From an uncultured Clostridia bacterium (lineage in GTDB: Bacteria > Bacillota > Clostridia > UBA1381): a DNA stretch of 64,000 bases. The notes under the pieces are model-generated. The model saw only the letters and a program-made list of their open reading frames with translations, was not told the DNA's origin and did not search any database. The DNA is taken from positions 124,001-188,000 of the forward strand of contig CAKSIJ010000003.1 in assembly GCA_934462715.1 (NCBI GenBank), written 5' to 3'. The position numbers and the translations under genes were made by a program. Positions 61,459 to 64,000 of this stretch are shown here, in pieces (the stretch's first letter is position 1; each line of letters starts with the position of its first letter).

Positions 61459-63963
61459 ATGGAACAGTATACAATTACGGGAATGAGCTGTGCGGCTTGC
61501 TCGGCGAGGGTTGAAAAAGCCGTGTCAAAAGTGAACGGCGTAACCTCATGCTCTGTTAGTCTGCTGACAAACTCGATGGCGGTTGAGGGAAGTGCTGAAA
61601 CCGGCGAAATAATCAAGGCGGTTGAAAATGCCGGCTACGGAGCAATACCAAAGAATTCACACGGCGATGCGGCATATGAAAAAAACGATCCTTTGGAGGA
61701 TAAGGAAACGCCTGTTTTAAGAAAGCGTCTGACAGCCTCGCTGATATTTTTGCTGATTCTGATGTATTTTTCGATGGGACACATGATGATGAATTTTCCG
61801 CTGCCGAAATGGTTTGACGGAAATCATGTCGCTATGGGACTTGTTCAGCTGCTTTTGACGGTTATCATCATGGTGATAAATCAGAAATTTTTTATAAGCG
61901 GATATAAAAGCTTATTAAACAGAGCGCCGAATATGGATACTCTGGTTGCACTGGGATCGTCTGCGTCGTTTATTTGGAGCGTATATGCGCTTTTTGCAAT
62001 GACGAGGGCACAGACAGACGGAAACATGGCTGACGTTATGACGTACATGGACGAATTTTATTTTGAATCCGCCGCTATGATACTGACGCTTATCACTCTC
62101 GGAAAAACGCTTGAAGCAAAATCAAAGGGAAAAACAACAGACGCACTGAAAAGTCTGATGAAGCTTGCACCGCAGACTGCCGTTGTGATTCAAGACGGCA
62201 AGGAGATCAGGTTACCTGTCGAAAGGGTTAAAAAGGGAGATATTTTTGTGGTTCGCCCCGGAGAAAGCATACCGGTTGACGGAATAATAGTTGACGGAAG
62301 CAGTGCGATCAATGAATCGGCGCTCACGGGAGAAAGCATACCGGCGGATAAAACGGTCGGCGACAGCGTATCGGCGGCAACGATAAATCAATCGGGATTT
62401 ATAAAATGCGAGGCTTCGAGAGTGGGCGAGGACACAACTCTGTCGCAGATAATAAAGACGGTCAGCGACGCTGCCGCAACAAAAGCTCCGATTGCCAAAA
62501 TTGCCGATAAGGTTTCGGGAGTGTTTGTACCGATAGTAATTACAATTTCGGTTATAACTCTTATCGTATGGCTTATTATAGGAAAAGAATTCAGCTTTGC
62601 TCTTGCACGTGCAATATCGGTGCTTGTAATCAGCTGTCCGTGCGCTTTGGGCCTGGCAACCCCTGTGGCGATTATGGTAGGAAACGGACTCGGTGCGAAA
62701 AACGGCATACTGTTTAAAAATGCCGAAACACTTGAAAACGCCGGAAAAATAAAAATTGCCGCGCTTGATAAAACAGGAACCATAACAGAGGGTATGCCGA
62801 AAGTTACCGATATAATCCCGAACAGCGGATATACCGAAAATGAGCTTATGAGCTATGCCGCTTCTCTTGAAGCCAAAAGCGAACACCCTCTGGCAAAAGC
62901 AGTAATGCAAAAAAGCGAGGAATTGAGCATTAGCCCGAACAATATAACGGATTTTTCGGCATTGCCCGGAAACGGTCTGACAGCCGAAATCGGAGGTCAA
63001 AGGCTGACAGGCGGAAGTCTGGAATTTATAAGCGGAAAAACACAGGTGTCCGGTGAAATGTGCAAAAAGGCAGAAAAGCTTTCCGAGGAGGGGAAAACTC
63101 CGTTATTGTTTATGTACGGAAATGATCTTCTCGGAATAATAGCCGTAGCCGATACAATTAAAGCTGACAGCCGAAAAGCAATAAAAGAGCTTCACGATAT
63201 GGGTATCCGTGTTGTTATGCTGACCGGCGACAACGAGCGGACGGCTAAGGCGATAGGCAGACAGGCAGGCGTTGACGAGGTTATAGCCGGAGTTTTGCCG
63301 GACGGAAAGGAAAGCGTTATACGCTCATTTAAGGAACAGGGAAGAACTGCTATGGTTGGTGACGGAATCAATGACGCACCGGCTCTTACAAGCGCTGATG
63401 TCGGCATTGCGATAGGCGCGGGAACTGATGTTGCGATAGATGCTGCCGACATAGTGCTGATGAAAAGCAGACTTTCCGATGTACCGGCGGCAATACACTT
63501 AAGCCGTGCGACTCTTAAAAATATTCATGAAAACCTTTTCTGGGCGTTTATCTATAATGTGATAGGGATTCCTCTGGCGGCAGGCTGCTTTGTACGGTTC
63601 GGGTTTACGCTGAATCCGATGTTCGGAGCTGCTGCTATGAGCCTGTCGAGCGTGTGCGTGGTCACAAATGCGCTGCGTTTGAACCTTTTCAAAATAAACG
63701 GTTCAAAACGGGATAAAAGGATTAAACGTGACAGCGATACGCAAGAGCAGGAAAATGTAAGGATAATAAAAATAAAGGGTATGATGTGCGGTCATTGCGA
63801 GGAAAGGGTGAAAAAGGCACTTGAACAGCTTCCGGAGGTTAAATCCGTATCGGCAGACCATAAAACCGGAAAAGCAATCGTTGTGTTGAATGATACAACG
63901 GATGAAAACAAGCTGAAAGAGGCTGTGGAAAAAGAGGGCTATAAGGTTATATCAATAAAATAA
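61459..63963 (+). CDS. copA: Copper-exporting P1B-type ATPase with an extra C-terminal metal-binding domain
   Basis: Pumps Cu(I) out of the cell, 834 residues. An N-terminal HMA domain (GMSCAACSARVE, residues 8-19), eight membrane segments, the CPC metal site (ISCPCALGLATP, about 391-402), TGES in the actuator domain, phospho-Asp437 in DKTGTITEG, the HP dipeptide (SEHPLAKA) and GDGINDAPAL (about 634). After the last membrane segment a charged linker leads to a second HMA domain (residues about 768-834; KGMMCGHCEERVKKAL), which normally is a separate CopZ chaperone or an N-terminal repeat. It follows csoR and is expected to be copper-induced. Confidence 0.96.
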   Translation: MEQYTITGMSCAACSARVEKAVSKVNGVTSCSVSLLTNSMAVEGSAETGEIIKAVENAGYGAIPKNSHGDAAYEKNDPLEDKETPVLRKRLTASLIFLLILMYFSMGHMMMNFPLPKWFDGNHVAMGLVQLLLTVIIMVINQKFFISGYKSLLNRAPNMDTLVALGSSASFIWSVYALFAMTRAQTDGNMADVMTYMDEFYFESAAMILTLITLGKTLEAKSKGKTTDALKSLMKLAPQTAVVIQDGKEIRLPVERVKKGDIFVVRPGESIPVDGIIVDGSSAINESALTGESIPADKTVGDSVSAATINQSGFIKCEASRVGEDTTLSQIIKTVSDAAATKAPIAKIADKVSGVFVPIVITISVITLIVWLIIGKEFSFALARAISVLVISCPCALGLATPVAIMVGNGLGAKNGILFKNAETLENAGKIKIAALDKTGTITEGMPKVTDIIPNSGYTENELMSYAASLEAKSEHPLAKAVMQKSEELSISPNNITDFSALPGNGLTAEIGGQRLTGGSLEFISGKTQVSGEMCKKAEKLSEEGKTPLLFMYGNDLLGIIAVADTIKADSRKAIKELHDMGIRVVMLTGDNERTAKAIGRQAGVDEVIAGVLPDGKESVIRSFKEQGRTAMVGDGINDAPALTSADVGIAIGAGTDVAIDAADIVLMKSRLSDVPAAIHLSRATLKNIHENLFWAFIYNVIGIPLAAGCFVRFGFTLNPMFGAAAMSLSSVCVVTNALRLNLFKINGSKRDKRIKRDSDTQEQENVRIIKIKGMMCGHCEERVKKALEQLPEVKSVSADHKTGKAIVVLNDTTDENKLKEAVEKEGYKVISIK

Positions 63964-63976
63964 TAAATGAGTGATT

Positions 63977-64000
63977 AACGTGAAAAATCTGATTGGCATC
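63977..64000 (+). repeat. Start of another structured repeat (copy F) at the right edge
   Basis: AACGTGAAAAATCTG then GGCATC match the left arm and loop start of copy A (AACGTGAAAAATATG, GCGCATC). The copy continues beyond the window. Confidence 0.5.

Overview
The window reads as a chromosomal segment of a spore-forming, anaerobic Clostridia (Bacillota), most like a gut Oscillospiraceae/Ruminococcaceae-type genome. Supporting signs are the spore germination protease gene gpr, the order nadK-argR-recN, PyrR attenuation, class-typical -35/-10 promoters with 17-bp spacers, strong Shine-Dalgarno sites, Rho-independent terminators, SLH-domain surface proteins and L-lactate dehydrogenase. The species cannot be named from sequence alone. 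Nearly all of the window is ordinary core genome; no rRNA, tRNA, IS element or CRISPR array was seen.

Layout. 1-4.2 kb: the 3' part of dnaJ, then a cotH-like secreted protein and an AraC regulator as one operon. 4.2-6.5 kb: feoA-feoB ferrous iron uptake (minus strand). 6.8-12.7 kb: a self-contained fructose PTS operon fruR-fruK-fruA(IIABC)-ptsH-ptsI with three direct-repeat operators; its HPr lacks the regulatory Ser46. 12.8-16.7 kb (minus strand): ldh, a hotdog thioesterase, pyrR, and uraA behind a PyrR-type attenuator. 16.9-21.7 kb: a cobalamin riboswitch with its own terminator controls a 1456-residue SLH-anchored protein carrying a DUF4430 (transcobalamin-like) domain, a candidate surface corrinoid-capture protein. 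22-26.5 kb: nadK-argR-recN-rseC-like-AEC transporter. 26.7-29.4 kb: a copper-amine-oxidase-N-like protein, then mrp and galM (minus strand). 29.6-43.6 kb: housekeeping genes alaS, truB, ribF, glmU, pth, mfd, a PrsA-like foldase, a COG2509 flavoprotein, mntP and a 34-residue membrane peptide. 43.9-47.6 kb: acyl-CoA synthetase plus XRE-cupin regulator, divergent from a patatin-like lipase. 47.7-53.3 kb: enolase, an SH3-NlpC/P60 hydrolase (minus strand), a small zinc-ribbon membrane protein and an SLH-anchored serpin. 53.4-58.6 kb: ECF sigma/anti-sigma-like pair (minus strand), gpr, and the M16 pair yfmF-yfmH. 58.6-60.8 kb: two orphan phage tail/baseplate-like genes (minus strand) behind a strong promoter overlapped by a LexA/SOS-box match. 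61-64 kb: csoR-copA copper efflux, with a second metal-binding domain fused to the CopA C-terminus.

The most unusual signals are: (1) the B12-riboswitch-controlled SLH-DUF4430 protein; (2) the SOS-box-controlled orphan tail-protein pair with no other phage genes around it; (3) a dispersed structured element (about 29.67, 29.81, 34.49, 35.95 kb, and starting at the right edge) whose stems differ in sequence but keep pairing while an internal loop is conserved; (4) a recurrent small GC hairpin placed just before the Shine-Dalgarno of many genes; and (5) the surface-anchored serpin. These are inferences from reading the sequence; no database search or folding calculation was run.
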